Positions 44,252 through 55,836 are shown, counted from the stretch's first letter. The stretch is 64,000 bases of DNA from Glaciimonas sp. (GCA_012927585.1 JABBOY010000042.1:62001-126000), one strand, 5' to 3'. Translations and numbers: made by a program. The notes: generated by a model not told the origin, from the sequence alone.

Positions 44252-45313
44252 TTACACGGATGTGTCGATATGGGAGTTAACAGACAAGAGGCTATGCACA
44301 ACCCCTTTGTTGCTGGAATACGCGTCTGGCTTAGTGATGGACTGTAGTAGATGTCCGAGGCGTTCGATTGCCGCTTGGGGGGACTGGCTGCCGCCATTCA
44401 GATTTCCGTCTTTCTGCATTTGTACGATGCCGGCTAATGCAGACATCCGATCCAGAGACTTCAAATTGGCTGCCGATCCTTGCAACAATGCAAACTTGTA
44501 GGCCGCCATCAATTGGTTTATGTCGCTTTTACTGAGGTGTTTTAGCGGTTGGTCGGCGGAATCTTGGGGCTTGCTTGGAACCCATTTAACACCTACGTAG
44601 GGATGGTCTATACGATACAGGGCTTGGGTAAATCCTGCGTCCGTTGGCTGAACAGGCTCGGATGCTTTGCCGTCTGGAGATGGCTTGCCGCCGGAGGGTG
44701 AAAGGGCGGAAATGAATTTTTCTAGTGACTCGAAGCTGACGGCACGTCTTGGATTACCTCCTCCTCCGCTCTGGGGATTAAGCATGTCTGCTAGAAAACC
44801 GGTATCCATGTCGGTTTCGTTGATAGCCTGACTGGTGAGCATGCGTTTAGCCAATTCGGCATCGTGGGCGTTGAATTTACCCACCCAGGGATTGCCTTCC
44901 AAATCGTATAGCCCTGTGTCTTCCCCCGTATTATTGCCTGTTATCTGGAGAAATCTATAATTTGCTAAATGAAATGCCAATCCATCCACCTGCACGGGAT
45001 CCATGCCACTGGCGGTTGCGTACTCGTAAGCCCGTTCAATAAGTTGCCTATCATTCATTTTTAGAAAACCGGCGCTACTATTGCCGCTCAGATTTTGTGT
45101 TCCAAAACTGAATTCCACCGGCGGTTGCGCCTGCGGGTCTTTGGTGCGGAATAACCGCAACAACAGCATCGCGTGTCCGCTGATTATCGCCGTGTCGCCG
45201 CTTTGTTTAGCGGGTTGGGTAATGGGATTTGCCGCCGTTGCCGTAGGCGCCATTTGCGTGGCGACTGTAGTTACGATTGATGGGGAGGGGCTGGATAAGC
45301 TAACGGCAATCAT
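44252..45313 (-). CDS. Hypothetical protein, Ser/Thr/Pro-rich N-terminus
   Basis: 353-aa ORF without a recognised domain; next to IS remnants. Confidence 0.65.
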   Translation of the reverse strand: MIAVSLSSPSPSIVTTVATQMAPTATAANPITQPAKQSGDTAIISGHAMLLLRLFRTKDPQAQPPVEFSFGTQNLSGNSSAGFLKMNDRQLIERAYEYATASGMDPVQVDGLAFHLANYRFLQITGNNTGEDTGLYDLEGNPWVGKFNAHDAELAKRMLTSQAINETDMDTGFLADMLNPQSGGGGNPRRAVSFESLEKFISALSPSGGKPSPDGKASEPVQPTDAGFTQALYRIDHPYVGVKWVPSKPQDSADQPLKHLSKSDINQLMAAYKFALLQGSAANLKSLDRMSALAGIVQMQKDGNLNGGSQSPQAAIERLGHLLQSITKPDAYSSNKGVVHSLLSVNSHIDTSV

Positions 45314-45585
45314 GAATATCCTCCTTGGAATTGGTGATAACGCCTCTTAATCAAGGGGTGATGGTAGTTAAGATAGGAAATTCAAGCGCACAAGTCAATA
45401 TATTTTCGGAGTCCATGCCCCGAGCGAATAGGGCGAGCGAATAGGGGCCCGACCCGAATGGCACTTACGAATGGCACTTACTTAAGGTCTAAGTGCATGA
45501 ATTAGCTGGGAAAAACAGGCTGGCATGATGGTAAGCGATGGGGTGCCTCAAAGGCGCTGATAACCCGTGATCCGCCTAAAGGCGG

Positions 45586-46004
45586 CTACAGTCCCACAAC
45601 ATTTGATCGTAACGATCATCTTCTTTCTCTTGATTACGGATGTAGGAACGAACTATTTCTTCATCCAGTCCTACTGTCGAGACAAAGTAGCCTCGCGCCC
45701 AAAATACCAGTAAAATTTCTCTGCCGAACTCCAAAATGCCGTGCTATCGAAATCGCACTTTTCCCCTTGATAAAGCCAACCACGTTTGATATCGAATACT
45801 TTGGCGGCACGCTCAAACACATATGAACATGGTCATTCATGAGATGGCCTTCGACAACCTCGCACTGCCTTTGTGCTGTGCCAACTCCCGAAATATCTCG
45901 CCAAGGTGCTTGCGTAATGCCCCATAAATCATTTTCTTGCGTCGCTTCGGAATAAACACGATGTGATACTTACAGTCCCATCTCGTATGACTACAGTCGG
46001 CCAT
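45586..46004 (-). pseudogene. tnpA: IS200-like transposase TnpA, at least two frameshifts
   Basis: Minus strand: MADCSHTRWDCKYHIVFIPKRRKKMIYGALRKHLGEIFRELAQHKG / CEVVEGHLMNDHVHMCLSVPPKYSISNVVGFIKGKSAISIARHFG / ARGYFVSTVGLDEEIVRSYIRNQEKEDDRYDQMLWD*, in different frames. Confidence 0.88.
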
Positions 46005-46008
46005 TTAA

Positions 46009-47673
46009 CCTGAATTTTGCATAAAAGAGGGCAAGAATGCCGTAAGTGATTGATAAAATGTGAGTTATCAAGAAACACACTCATCAACACCAACAGCACC
46101 TTGCCCGACGTGAATTTTACTTCAGAACAGCTTCGCTTCGCCTCTATTCCAGGTCATACCATCCGCGCTGATTTTGCCGGCGGCGGCTTGTCGTCCGACC
46201 TCGGGCCTCTGCTGCTGCGCGGTGTCGATCGCCAGATCGGCTTGACCGAACGCATCAATGCAGCCGTAGTCGATACCCGACACGCCAGCTACATCACTCA
46301 TTCCCAGTATGACCTACTGGCGCAGCGTATCTACCAAATCTGGTGCGGCTACGAAGACGGTAACGATTCCAATTGTTTGCGTCACGATCCGATGTTCAAG
46401 CTTGGCACTGGCCGCTTGCCGTTCGATGCCGACACTGCGCTGGCATCGGCGGCGACGATGTCGCGTTTCGAACACGCGGCCAGCAGCAAGGATATTTATC
46501 GGTTCAGCCAGGCCCTGGTCGAACAATTCGTCGCTGGCTTTGCCTGTCCGCCAAGCAACCTCGTGCTCGACCTGGATCACTCGGAAGACGCGGCCTACGC
46601 ACAGCAGCCGCTGGCGTTTTACAACCATTTCTATCAAAGCACGTGCTACCTGCCGCTGATGATCTTCGACGGCCAGTCTGGCGCGCTGGTGGCCGCCGTG
46701 CTGCGCCCTGGCAAACGGCCAACCGGCGCCGAGAACGCTATGATCATGCGCCGCGTGCTCACGCTGATTCGCCGCCACTTTCCTAACACGCATATCCTGG
46801 TGCGTGGCGACGGCCATTTCAGCGGCCCGGAAATGATGGCGATGATCGACACCATGCCGAACACCGACTTCATCTTCGGATTTCCCGGCAACGCCAAGCT
46901 GCAAGAGCTGGCCGAACCGGCCAAGCAGCGCGCCTGCGATTTGTGGGCATCGGTACAAACGCAGGACGTGGTGCCGCAGGCGGTGCGCCTATTTGACGAG
47001 TTTCCCTACACGGCCCGCTCATGGCCGAAAGCGTGGCGCGTGCTGCTCAAAGCCGAGGTGATGGCCCTAGGCGAGAACCCACGCTTCGTGGTCACCTCGC
47101 TGGTCGGACTTGATGCCGGCACGCTGTACGAAGACATCTACTGCGCGCGCGGCCAGGCCGAAAATTTCATCAAATACCTGAAGGGCGACTTGGCGGCCGA
47201 CCGCACCTCGTGCACGAGCTTCCTGGCCAATTGCATGCGCCTGCTGCTGCATGCCGCCGCCTACGTCTTGCATCAAACTGCGCACCCAGGCGTTGCAACA
47301 TACCGCGCTGTCGCAAGCGCAACCATCAACAGTCATCGCCAAGTTGTTCAAGATCGCCGTCCAGGTCCGGCAAAGCAAGCAGCGCGTCACGTTACATCTG
47401 CCCAGCGCCTGCCCGGTAAAACATTTGCTGCATACGCTCGCTGAACGGTTGTTCGTATCCATCCCCGCAAGCATCGTCAACTCTTCCTGAGTTGGCTTCG
47501 TCTGGTCAGACGAGAATCGACCTCCCGCCCGCAACTTTCACTACCCAACCCGATTGCCAACACCCCCATTTCGCATGGGTAGGGCGAGTTTCACCCAACG
47601 TTTTTTAGACCATCCGGTAAACCGACATCGCGAGCAAATTTCGGCCACAATGCCAGTTTATGAAACATTCAGG
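46009..47673 (+). mobile_element. IS1380-family-like insertion sequence
   Basis: Imperfect terminal inverted repeats: left CCTGAATTTTGCATAAAA, right (reverse complement) CCTGAATGTTTCATAAAC, enclosing an IS1380-type transposase. No clear target duplication. Confidence 0.75.
46050..47490 (+). pseudogene. IS1380-like transposase with C-terminal frameshift near 47275-47285
   Basis: FAGGGLSSDLGPLLLRGVDRQIGLTERINAAVVDTRH..., LDLDHSEDAAYAQQ, YCARGQAENFIKYLKGDLAADRTSC. The tail LRTQALQHTALSQAQPSTVIAKLFKIAVQVRQSKQRVTLHLPSACPVKHLLHTLAERL is in another frame. Confidence 0.85.
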
Positions 47674-48149
47674 CTAGTTAAAGGTTTCAATCAGGCCTGA
47701 ACGGGAAACCTCCGCATTGATTTCAGAGCGTGTGCTAGGCGTTGTTCGGGCGCATGGCGGCTTGGTTCACGACTTCTCCTCTCCTTGTATTGACTCAATT
47801 ACGTCTCGCATCAACTGACGGGCTTTAAACAGTGGCCAGCTACGCACAGGAATATGATCACACAGGATGGGGCAGCTACATCAGGAAAAAGATTGTGCGG
47901 CAGCTACATAATTCCGGGAATAAGCCATCTTCGAAATGTGCGCTCCATAGGAAAGGAGTTAACTCGCGTGTTTGCGCTGCGATCAAATATTGTTGAGCCA
48001 GTGCAGCCTCCCGAGGCTGCGCGATGCGCCTGGTTTGCGATTCGCGCCATTCGCCCTCGGTATCAGCCCCCAGCTTGCGCACCAACAGAGTAAACTGCGC
48101 ATTACGTTTTTTCGCATAGTGCGATTCGAGCGAACTTGTGAGCGTTACC

Positions 48150-50096
48150 ATGTCTGAAACACCTATTCCTTTATTTACCGACTTAAACCTTAGCGCGCCG
48201 TTATTGCGCGTGCTGCAGGATCTCGGCTATGAGTTGCCATCACCGATTCAGGCGGCAACTATTCCTATTTTGCTGGACAATCGCGACGTGATCGGCCAGG
48301 CGCAAACCGGTACCGGTAAAACGGCTGCTTTTGCGCTGCCGATTCTGGCCCGCATCGATCTCAAGCAAACCACACCGCAAGCGCTGGTGCTGGCGCCGAC
48401 GCGCGAACTGGCGATTCAAGTGGCAGAAGCATTCCAGAGCTACGCCGCACATATTCCCGGTTTTCATGTACTGCCGATATACGGCGGCCAGAGCTATGGC
48501 GCGCAACTCTCCGCATTACGCCGCGGCGTGCATGTGGTGGTTGGCACGCCCGGTCGCGTGATTGATCATCTAGATAAAGGCTCGCTGGATCTGTCGAAAC
48601 TCAAAACGCTGGTACTCGATGAAGCCGACGAGATGCTGCGCATGGGTTTCATCGACGATGTCGAACGCATCTTGCAGGAAACGCCGGAAACGCGCCAAAC
48701 CGCGTTGTTTTCCGCCACCATGCCGTCGGCCATCAAGCGCATCGCCCAAACCTATTTGCGTAAGCCGACGGAAGTCACCATCGCCGCCAAAACCGGCACT
48801 GCCGACAATATTCGACAGCGCTACTGGCTGGTTAGCGGGATGCATAAGCTTGATGCGCTGACGCGGATTCTGGAAGCCGAAACTTTTGACGGCATGATCA
48901 TTTTTTCGCGCACTAAACTGGGCACCGAAGAATTGGCCAGCAAATTACAGGCACGCGGTTTTTCTGCTGCGGCGATTAATGGCGATATCCAGCAGCAGCA
49001 GCGCGAACGCACCATTGGGCAGTTAAAGAGCGGCGAGATTGATATTCTGGTTGCCACCGATGTCGCCGCACGCGGCCTGGATGTGGAACGCATCAGCCAC
49101 GTGATCAATTACGATGTGCCGCACGACCCGGAAAGCTATACCCATCGCATTGGTCGCACCGGGCGCGCCGGGCGCAGCGGCGAAGCGATTTTGTTCATTA
49201 CCCCACGCGAACGGAATTTACTGAAGGCGATTGAACGCGCGACCCGGCAACCGATTTCGCAGCTGGAATTGCCGACCGTTCAGGTGGTCAACGACGTGCG
49301 TATTGCCAAGTTCAAGGATCAAATCAGCGACACTCTGGCCTTGGGCGAGTTGGAAGTATTCACATCGCTGATCGAAGAATACGAGCGCGAGCACAATGTG
49401 CCGGCGCTTGAAATAGCAGCAGCATTGGCGAAAATGGCGCGTGGCAATGTGCCGCTATTGCTGGATAAAAAACAGCGTGAGCCACAAGCAGCGCCGGCCA
49501 GGTCTTTCGATGAAAAATCAGTACGTGCAAGCAAGTTTGATCGCCCTGAGCGGCAAGAGCGGTTTGAACATTCTGAGCGACCAGCGCGGCAGGAACGCCC
49601 TGAGCGCAAGGATCAAACCGAGCGTCCTGCTTTCCCAAAGAAAGAGCGAGGCGATCGCCCGACTAATGCCGGGATGCAGACTTTCCGTATCGAAGTCGGC
49701 CATGTGCACGGCGTCAAGCCCGGCAATATTGTCGGCGCGATTGCCAACGAGGCGGGACTGGATTCCAAAAATATCGGCCGCATCGATATCCAGGATGATT
49801 ACAGCATGCTGGATTTGCCGGCCGACATGCCAAAAGACCTTCTCGATCATCTGAAAACCGTGTGGGTGGCTGGACAACAGTTGCGCATCAGTCGCGAGGG
49901 CGAACAGTCCGATAACGCCGATAAATCCGCCAGTAAGAAAACTCCATTTTCTGCTACCAAAACGGGTGGCGATAGAAGAGTCGGTGAAAAAAAATTCGGT
50001 GACAAGCCGCCGTTCAAAGCCAAAAGCGATTTTGCCAAGCGCCCATCCGATGCCGCCAAGGCCAAGCCACATCGCAAAGGCCCCAAGCTGGTGTAG
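48150..50096 (+). CDS. deaD: DEAD-box ATP-dependent RNA helicase (DeaD/CsdA-like)
   Basis: AQTGTGKTAAFALP, VLDEADEMLRMGF, HRIGRTGRAGRSGEAILF; C-terminal DbpA-type RNA-binding domain and basic tail. Confidence 0.93.
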   Translation: MSETPIPLFTDLNLSAPLLRVLQDLGYELPSPIQAATIPILLDNRDVIGQAQTGTGKTAAFALPILARIDLKQTTPQALVLAPTRELAIQVAEAFQSYAAHIPGFHVLPIYGGQSYGAQLSALRRGVHVVVGTPGRVIDHLDKGSLDLSKLKTLVLDEADEMLRMGFIDDVERILQETPETRQTALFSATMPSAIKRIAQTYLRKPTEVTIAAKTGTADNIRQRYWLVSGMHKLDALTRILEAETFDGMIIFSRTKLGTEELASKLQARGFSAAAINGDIQQQQRERTIGQLKSGEIDILVATDVAARGLDVERISHVINYDVPHDPESYTHRIGRTGRAGRSGEAILFITPRERNLLKAIERATRQPISQLELPTVQVVNDVRIAKFKDQISDTLALGELEVFTSLIEEYEREHNVPALEIAAALAKMARGNVPLLLDKKQREPQAAPARSFDEKSVRASKFDRPERQERFEHSERPARQERPERKDQTERPAFPKKERGDRPTNAGMQTFRIEVGHVHGVKPGNIVGAIANEAGLDSKNIGRIDIQDDYSMLDLPADMPKDLLDHLKTVWVAGQQLRISREGEQSDNADKSASKKTPFSATKTGGDRRVGEKKFGDKPPFKAKSDFAKRPSDAAKAKPHRKGPKLV

Positions 50097-50303
50097 TGTT
50101 GATCGGTAGATCGGGTTAGCGGCTGTACCGCGTAACCCGACCGTGATTCTACTGATTCCGGCTCGTCCTGTTTGGCGAGCGCGTAAGGTCAATACTTGAT
50201 TGGATTTTTGCCAGATCGGTCTGAAAAATGAAAACTACGTTGGTAAAGCTGGCTGCAAAAATGGATGGCTTAAATAATTCCGATTGCGCTCGCAGCGTCA
50301 GTA

Positions 50304-50732
50304 ATGCAATCCAGTCAATCCAGGAAACCGGTTTTGATGCCTCCTAAACCAGTTTCCTGGATGCACTTGCTGACGCCCTACGAGGCTGAAGCATGGATCG
50401 AAGCTCTCAACCAGGCCTTGCAGCAGTACTTGCCAGAAGCCAACGCAAGTGGTTACGGAGTCTGCTTTTCCCTGGCAGAAGGAGGCGACATCTTTTTGCA
50501 CACCACCTCGGAAGGTTATGTCTTGCTGGATATGACGCCGGATGCGCAGTGGGCCGCGCCCGTTGTTGCCGCCGCTGTCAATGTGGCACAACCTGCCTCC
50601 CAAATTTGGCATTTTCCCGACGATAAGCTAGTGCAATTCGTGCTGGGAATCAGCAGTTTGGTTGCTTCAACAACCATGATTTTGCGGCACGATTTCAATT
50701 GGAAGCGAAAGCGCATTCCTCTGGGTCGCTGA
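50304..50732 (+). CDS. Hypothetical protein
   Basis: 142-aa ORF between helicase and hisC; no recognised domain. Confidence 0.5.
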   Translation: MQSSQSRKPVLMPPKPVSWMHLLTPYEAEAWIEALNQALQQYLPEANASGYGVCFSLAEGGDIFLHTTSEGYVLLDMTPDAQWAAPVVAAAVNVAQPASQIWHFPDDKLVQFVLGISSLVASTTMILRHDFNWKRKRIPLGR

Positions 50733-50937
50733 TCGGGAAGTTTTTTTGAGCGCAGTAAAGACGCCTACCGACTTGTAATTTCGGCTTGCCGCATGGAGAT
50801 TCCGTCGCAAAGAGGCAATCATCAAATCGATAAAAACGCTCGGATCGTAGCCTGAAGCCCGCTCCCGCCCGATCAAACAAACAGTGGCGCATGATACCAT
50901 TTATGGCTTCTGCTGCATTCGACCTTGCGAGCCGTTC

Positions 50938-52044
50938 ATGAGCCAATACTGGAGTTCCCTTGTTCACCGTCTGACCCCGTACGTTCCGGGCGAGCAACCC
51001 AAGTTGCCCGACCTGGTCAAGCTGAACACCAATGAAAACCCCTACCCGCCGTCGCCGCAAGCTGTCGCAGCGATGCAGGAGGAATTGGGCGCCACAGGCG
51101 CGAGCTTGCGCCTCTATCCCGACCCCAACGCCGACCGCCTCAAGGACGCCATCGTCGCCCATTTCGCCAAGTTTGCGATCACCCCGGCACAAGTTTTTGT
51201 CGGCAACGGTTCGGATGAAGTGCTTGCACACGCCTTCATGGCGCTGCTCAAGCACGAAACGCCAATCCTGCTGCCGGACATCAGCTACAGCTTCTATCCG
51301 GTGTATTGCGGTCTTTATGGCGTGGAACACCGCGCCATCCCGCTCGGTGAAAACTTTGAAGTCCGGGTCGATGACTACGCTCGCGAGAGCGTTGGCAACG
51401 GCGGCATCGGCGGTATCGTCATTGCCAATCCCAACGCGCCGACCGGCCGGCTGCTGCCGCTGGCTGAAATCGAGCGTCTGGTGGCCGCTCACCGCCAATC
51501 CGTTGTGGTCATTGACGAAGCCTACATCGACTTTGCCGGTCAGGTTATTCCGACAGCGATTGCGCTGGTCAATCGCTATCCCAATCTGCTGGTCATCCGC
51601 ACCCTCTCCAAGTCGCACTCGCTGGCCGGGCTGCGCGTCGGCTATGCCGTCGGCAACAGCCTGCTGATCGAAGCGCTGGAACGAATCAAGAACAGTTTCA
51701 ATTCCTATCCGCTCGACCGTCTGGCCATTGCCGGCGCTGCCGCTGCAATGGCCGACAAGGCGCATCTGGAGAAGACGCGACTAACCGTCATGAACAGTCG
51801 CGCCGCGTTGACGTCCGCGCTCGAAGCCCTCGGCTTCGCGGTGCTGCCGTCGGCCGCCAACTTCATCTTCGCGCGCCATGCGCAACACGATGCCGCGCAA
51901 CTGGCGGCTGAACTGCGCCAGCGCCAGGTCATCGTTCGCCACTTCAAGCTGCCGCGTATCGACCAGTTCCTGCGCATCACCATCGGCACCGACCCGCAGT
52001 GTCAGACACTGGTCGGCGCGCTACGGGAAATCCTCGGCCAGTAG
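50938..52044 (+). CDS. hisC: Histidinol-phosphate aminotransferase
   Basis: [51 protein letters not shown]. Start corrected to 50938. Confidence 0.95.
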   Translation: MSQYWSSLVHRLTPYVPGEQPKLPDLVKLNTNENPYPPSPQAVAAMQEELGATGASLRLYPDPNADRLKDAIVAHFAKFAITPAQVFVGNGSDEVLAHAFMALLKHETPILLPDISYSFYPVYCGLYGVEHRAIPLGENFEVRVDDYARESVGNGGIGGIVIANPNAPTGRLLPLAEIERLVAAHRQSVVVIDEAYIDFAGQVIPTAIALVNRYPNLLVIRTLSKSHSLAGLRVGYAVGNSLLIEALERIKNSFNSYPLDRLAIAGAAAAMADKAHLEKTRLTVMNSRAALTSALEALGFAVLPSAANFIFARHAQHDAAQLAAELRQRQVIVRHFKLPRIDQFLRITIGTDPQCQTLVGALREILGQ

Positions 52045-52282
52045 CCGGCACGAAGAACAGGCAAAAACCGAGGCCAAGCCAAGCGGCACTTACGCCTGAA
52101 ATCCAATAAGCACGGGCATCTTCAATGCACATGCCTGTAGCGTCAATTTTTATGCGGCATTACAGGCATGCGACCTGTAGATTGTCTATTTACGCGGCAA
52201 TCACGGCAGTTGCCGGGGAGCAGCAATCTATCCCCGCTTACTTCCAGGCAATCTTCTCCAACCAATTATCACCGGAGCATTC

Positions 52283-53108
52283 ATGCTGAACATCGGCGGC
52301 CACCTTTCCACCAGCAAAGGCTTCATGGACATGGGTCGGGATGCGCTGTTCATTGGCACCAACACCTTCCAGTTTTTTACGCGCAACTCGCGTGAGGGCA
52401 CCGCCAAGGCTATTGACCCGGCGGATCTCGACGCTTTTCTCGAACTGGCGGCAGAACAGCGCTTTGCCACGCTGCTGGCGCATGCGTCGTACACGCTCAA
52501 ACCGTGTTCGGCGGCCGAGAAAGCCCGAAATTTTGCCATGGCGACCATGCAGGACGATCTGGCGCGCATGGAGCGGCTGTCCGGCAACCTATACAATTTT
52601 TATCCCGGCAGCCACGTCGGGCAAGACGAAGCGGCCGGCATCGGGATGATCGCGGCGCAGTTCAACCGCTTGCTGACGCCACAACAGACGGCCACCTTGC
52701 TGCTAGAAACCATGGCCGGCAAAGGCAGCGAAGTCGGTCGCACGTTCGACGAACTGCAGCAGATTCTGGACGCCGTCGAACTCAAGGAAAAAATGGGCGT
52801 CTGCCTTGACACCTGCCACATCCATGACGCCAGCTAAGACATCGTCGGCAATCAGGACGGCGTACTGACGGAATTCGACAGCCTCATCGGCCTCGACAAG
52901 CTGCGCGCCATCCACCTCAACGACAGCCTGAATCCTTTCGGCAGCCACAAGGATCGCCACGCCCGCATCGGCTACGGCCATATCCGCCTGGAAGCCATCA
53001 CCCGGATCATCAACCATCCGGCGTTACGTCAGTTGCCGTTCCTGCTCGAAACGCCCAACGAACTGTCCGGCTACGCCGAGGAGATCGTCTTGCTAGCGGG
53101 TACTGCCT
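52283..53108 (+). pseudogene. nfo: Endonuclease IV (Nfo-like), in-frame TAA at 52835-52837
   Basis: [35 protein letters not shown]...[62 protein letters not shown]...[21 protein letters not shown]. Confidence 0.9.
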
Positions 53109-53248
53109 GGTCGGTCGTACTAGCTCTTGTCAACCTGACTGCATTGCTGCAAACTGGCGTTGACTTATCCCATAGCATGACCTACTGCACAGCGTGGTTG
53201 ATGAAAAATCGCGCTGCAATTCTATTTCCAAATCTGAGTAAACCCATT

Positions 53249-54397
53249 ATGAATCATACAAAATTAATCCCACTACTGGGTGCGATGGCGTTCGCTATCG
53301 CAGGCAATGCAGTTGCAGCGGAACAAATCGTCAAGATTGGCCATGTCGCGCCGATTTCCGGCGGTATCGCGCATATTGGCAAGGACGTGGAAAACGGTGT
53401 GCGCATGGCGATTGAAGAACAGAACGCCAAAAACATCGTCATTGGCGGCAATAAAATTCAGTTTATCTTGCTGGCCGAAGATGATGCCGGTGATCCAAGA
53501 CAAGCCACCACCGTGGCGCAAAAACTGGTGGATGCAAAAGTCAATGGCGTCATCGGTCACCTCAATTCCGGTACCACGATCCCCGCTTCGCGCATTTATC
53601 ATGACGCCGGTATTCCGCAGATTTCCCCTGCCGCGACTAATCCAAAATACACCCAGCAAGGCTACAACACGACTTTTCGCGTAGTCGCCAACGATAGCCA
53701 GCTCGGAGGCGCGCTCGGCCGTTACGCCACCACTGTCCTGAAAGCCAAGAACTTTGCGGTGATCGACGATCGTACCGCGTACGGCCAGGGCCTTGCGTCC
53801 GAATTCATCAAGAGCGTCAAGAAACAATCTGCACGCGCCAATATCGTTTCGCAGCAATACACCACGGATAAAGCGACTGACTTCAATGCGATTCTGACCG
53901 CGATCAAGGACAAAAATCCAGATGCGATCTTCTTCGGCGGACTCGATTCGGTAGCTGGCCCGATGCTGCGCCAGATGAAGCAACTCGGCATTCATGCCAA
54001 GTTCATCGGTGGCGATGCCATTTGCACCAGTGAAATTGTCAAGCTGGCCGGGGACGCGTTGGGCGAAGGTCAGGTGTATTGCGCAGAAGCGGGCGGTGTG
54101 GTTGAAGCCAACAAAAAATCGCTCGATAACTTCAAGACTGCCTACAAAAAGAAATTCAATATCGAAGTCCAGATATATTCGCCGTATTCATACGACGCCA
54201 CCAACGCCATGATCGCTGCAATGCAGCAAGCGAAATCGGTCGAGCCGGCAAAATATCTGCCGTTTTTGGCTAAAATCAACTACACCGGCGTCTCGGGTAT
54301 CATCGCCTTCGATACCAAAGGTGACATCAAGAATGGCGCGCTGACGATCTACACTTACAAAGACGACAAGCGCACTCAGGTAACCGTGACTAAGTAA
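53249..54397 (+). CDS. Branched-chain amino acid ABC transporter substrate-binding protein
   Basis: Signal peptide [59 protein letters not shown]. Start corrected to 53249. Confidence 0.94.
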   Translation: MNHTKLIPLLGAMAFAIAGNAVAAEQIVKIGHVAPISGGIAHIGKDVENGVRMAIEEQNAKNIVIGGNKIQFILLAEDDAGDPRQATTVAQKLVDAKVNGVIGHLNSGTTIPASRIYHDAGIPQISPAATNPKYTQQGYNTTFRVVANDSQLGGALGRYATTVLKAKNFAVIDDRTAYGQGLASEFIKSVKKQSARANIVSQQYTTDKATDFNAILTAIKDKNPDAIFFGGLDSVAGPMLRQMKQLGIHAKFIGGDAICTSEIVKLAGDALGEGQVYCAEAGGVVEANKKSLDNFKTAYKKKFNIEVQIYSPYSYDATNAMIAAMQQAKSVEPAKYLPFLAKINYTGVSGIIAFDTKGDIKNGALTIYTYKDDKRTQVTVTK

Positions 54398-54441
54398 TTT
54401 GGGTCTGGATGATGCCGGCCTGAAGCCAATTTTCTGAGCAA

Positions 54442-54486
54442 TAAAAATGCCTGCGCAACTGAATATTGATTGCGCCGGCATTTTTA
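54442..54486. terminator. Intrinsic terminator
   Basis: aaaaatgcctgcgcaactgaatattgattgcgccggcattttt. Confidence 0.88.
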
Positions 54487-54576
54487 TTTTTTATTAAATA
54501 ACGGGAGTATATGAAAAATAATATGCTTTTCCGCATACATATTATGCAGCATTAAAAAATACACGGGGTAGGTATG
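54487..54576 (+). repeat. Dispersed intergenic element, copy 6
   Basis: GGGAGTATATGAAAAATAATATGCTTTTCCGCATACATATTATGCAGCATTAAAAAATACACGGGGTAGGTATG. Confidence 0.8.
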
Positions 54577-54617
54577 AATTGCTTGAAGCGAGACGCCGAT
54601 AGGCGACTCAAAACTGT

Positions 54618-55631
54618 CTACACCCAGCCGCTATCGTGCAATTCCTTCTTGATGTATGCGTAAAACACCGGTGCTGCAACTACGCCGTGCAGGCCGAATA
54701 GCGTTTCCATTACCAGTATTGCACTCAGCAACTCCCACGAGCGGGCATTGACTTGGGCGCCGATGATTCTGGCATTCAAAAAATACTCCATCTTGTGAAT
54801 CAGTATCATGAAGATCAGTGACGCAATCGCCGTATTTAAGCCATGTGACAAGGCCACGATCACGATCACCGAGTTAGACACGATGTTGCCGACCACCGGT
54901 ATCAGGCCGACGATGAAGGTGATGGCAATCATGCTCTTGGTAAATGGCAGATGCACGCCTGCCAGCGGCAACACCACTACCAGATAAAGCGTAGTGAATG
55001 TGGTGTTGATGAGCGAAATGCGGACTTGGGCGAACACTACTTTCTGGAAAATTTCGCGCAAATTGAGCATTCGTTCATGCAGTGCGGCGGCAAATGGCAG
55101 GTAGCTTACATGTGCAGTAGCGTCCTGTAGCGCGACCATGCTGCCGATGATCATGCCGAGCAGCAGATGGACGATGATGCGCCCGGCTTCTTGCCCTAGC
55201 AATTTTGCCTCACCCGCGTGTGCCCGCAGCCAGTCGGTCAAGAGTGTGCGCAAGGCATCGACGCCATCCGGCAAATATTCACGTACCCAGGGCGGGATCT
55301 GATTCCGCGACGCTTCGATAATATCGGCCAGTTTTTGCAGCAAGCTGGAAAGATTGCCGGTATCGCTGCGCATAAACGCAAACATTGCCCAGATCAGGGT
55401 CGACAAGGCCGCCACAATCAACCCGGACAGCAAGGCAACCGCGATCCAGCGCGCCTGGTGGGTGCTGAATTTTTTGGCAATGGTGGGCGCCACCAGATGC
55501 ACCAGAGAATGCACCAGCAAGCCTGAAAACAGCGCCAATAGCAGGCCCGACTTGAGCACCACAAATAACGCCACGGCCATCAGTACGTAAGATGCTGCGA
55601 CCGGCAAAGTGATCTGGCTTGGTTTGTTCAT
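54618..55631 (-). CDS. AI-2E family transporter
   Basis: Multi-TM protein with the PerM/AI-2E-exporter-like pattern ...ITFIVGLIPVVGNIVSNSVIVIVALSHGLNTAIASLIFMILIHKMEYFLNARIIGAQVNARSWELLSAIL. Start corrected to 55631. Confidence 0.85.
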   Translation of the reverse strand: MNKPSQITLPVAASYVLMAVALFVVLKSGLLLALFSGLLVHSLVHLVAPTIAKKFSTHQARWIAVALLSGLIVAALSTLIWAMFAFMRSDTGNLSSLLQKLADIIEASRNQIPPWVREYLPDGVDALRTLLTDWLRAHAGEAKLLGQEAGRIIVHLLLGMIIGSMVALQDATAHVSYLPFAAALHERMLNLREIFQKVVFAQVRISLINTTFTTLYLVVVLPLAGVHLPFTKSMIAITFIVGLIPVVGNIVSNSVIVIVALSHGLNTAIASLIFMILIHKMEYFLNARIIGAQVNARSWELLSAILVMETLFGLHGVVAAPVFYAYIKKELHDSGWV

Positions 55632-55747
55632 GGGAATAGTAAGTGAGAAAGTGAACGTGATTAAGCCACTGCTTATCAATAAATTCAATCGAAATAGGGC
55701 TTAAGCATAGTATCGACGACAAAATGGCGCCGTTAATGTGCCAATTA

Positions 55748-55836
55748 AATATTAAAAAATAAGGAGTATGTTGATAAAGCAATGCATCTTCGCAAATATA
55801 TCTGGGAATTTTAAAAATACAGTAATGGGTATATAA
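55748..55836 (+). repeat. Dispersed intergenic element, copy 7
   Basis: GGAGTATGTTGATAAAGCAATGCATCTTCGCAAATATATCTGGGAATTTTAAAAATACAGTAATGGGTATA. Confidence 0.75.

Noticed and set aside
47876-48151. Minus-strand ORF overlapping the helicase start (MVTLTSSLESHYAKKRNAQFTLLVRKLGADTEGEW...)
   Set aside because: Could be a gene remnant, but no family was recognised and it overlaps the deaD start, so support was insufficient.
52130-52170. Inverted repeat ATGCCTGTA...TACAGGCAT between hisC and nfo
   Set aside because: Long loop and no U-run; not supportable as a terminator or regulatory element.
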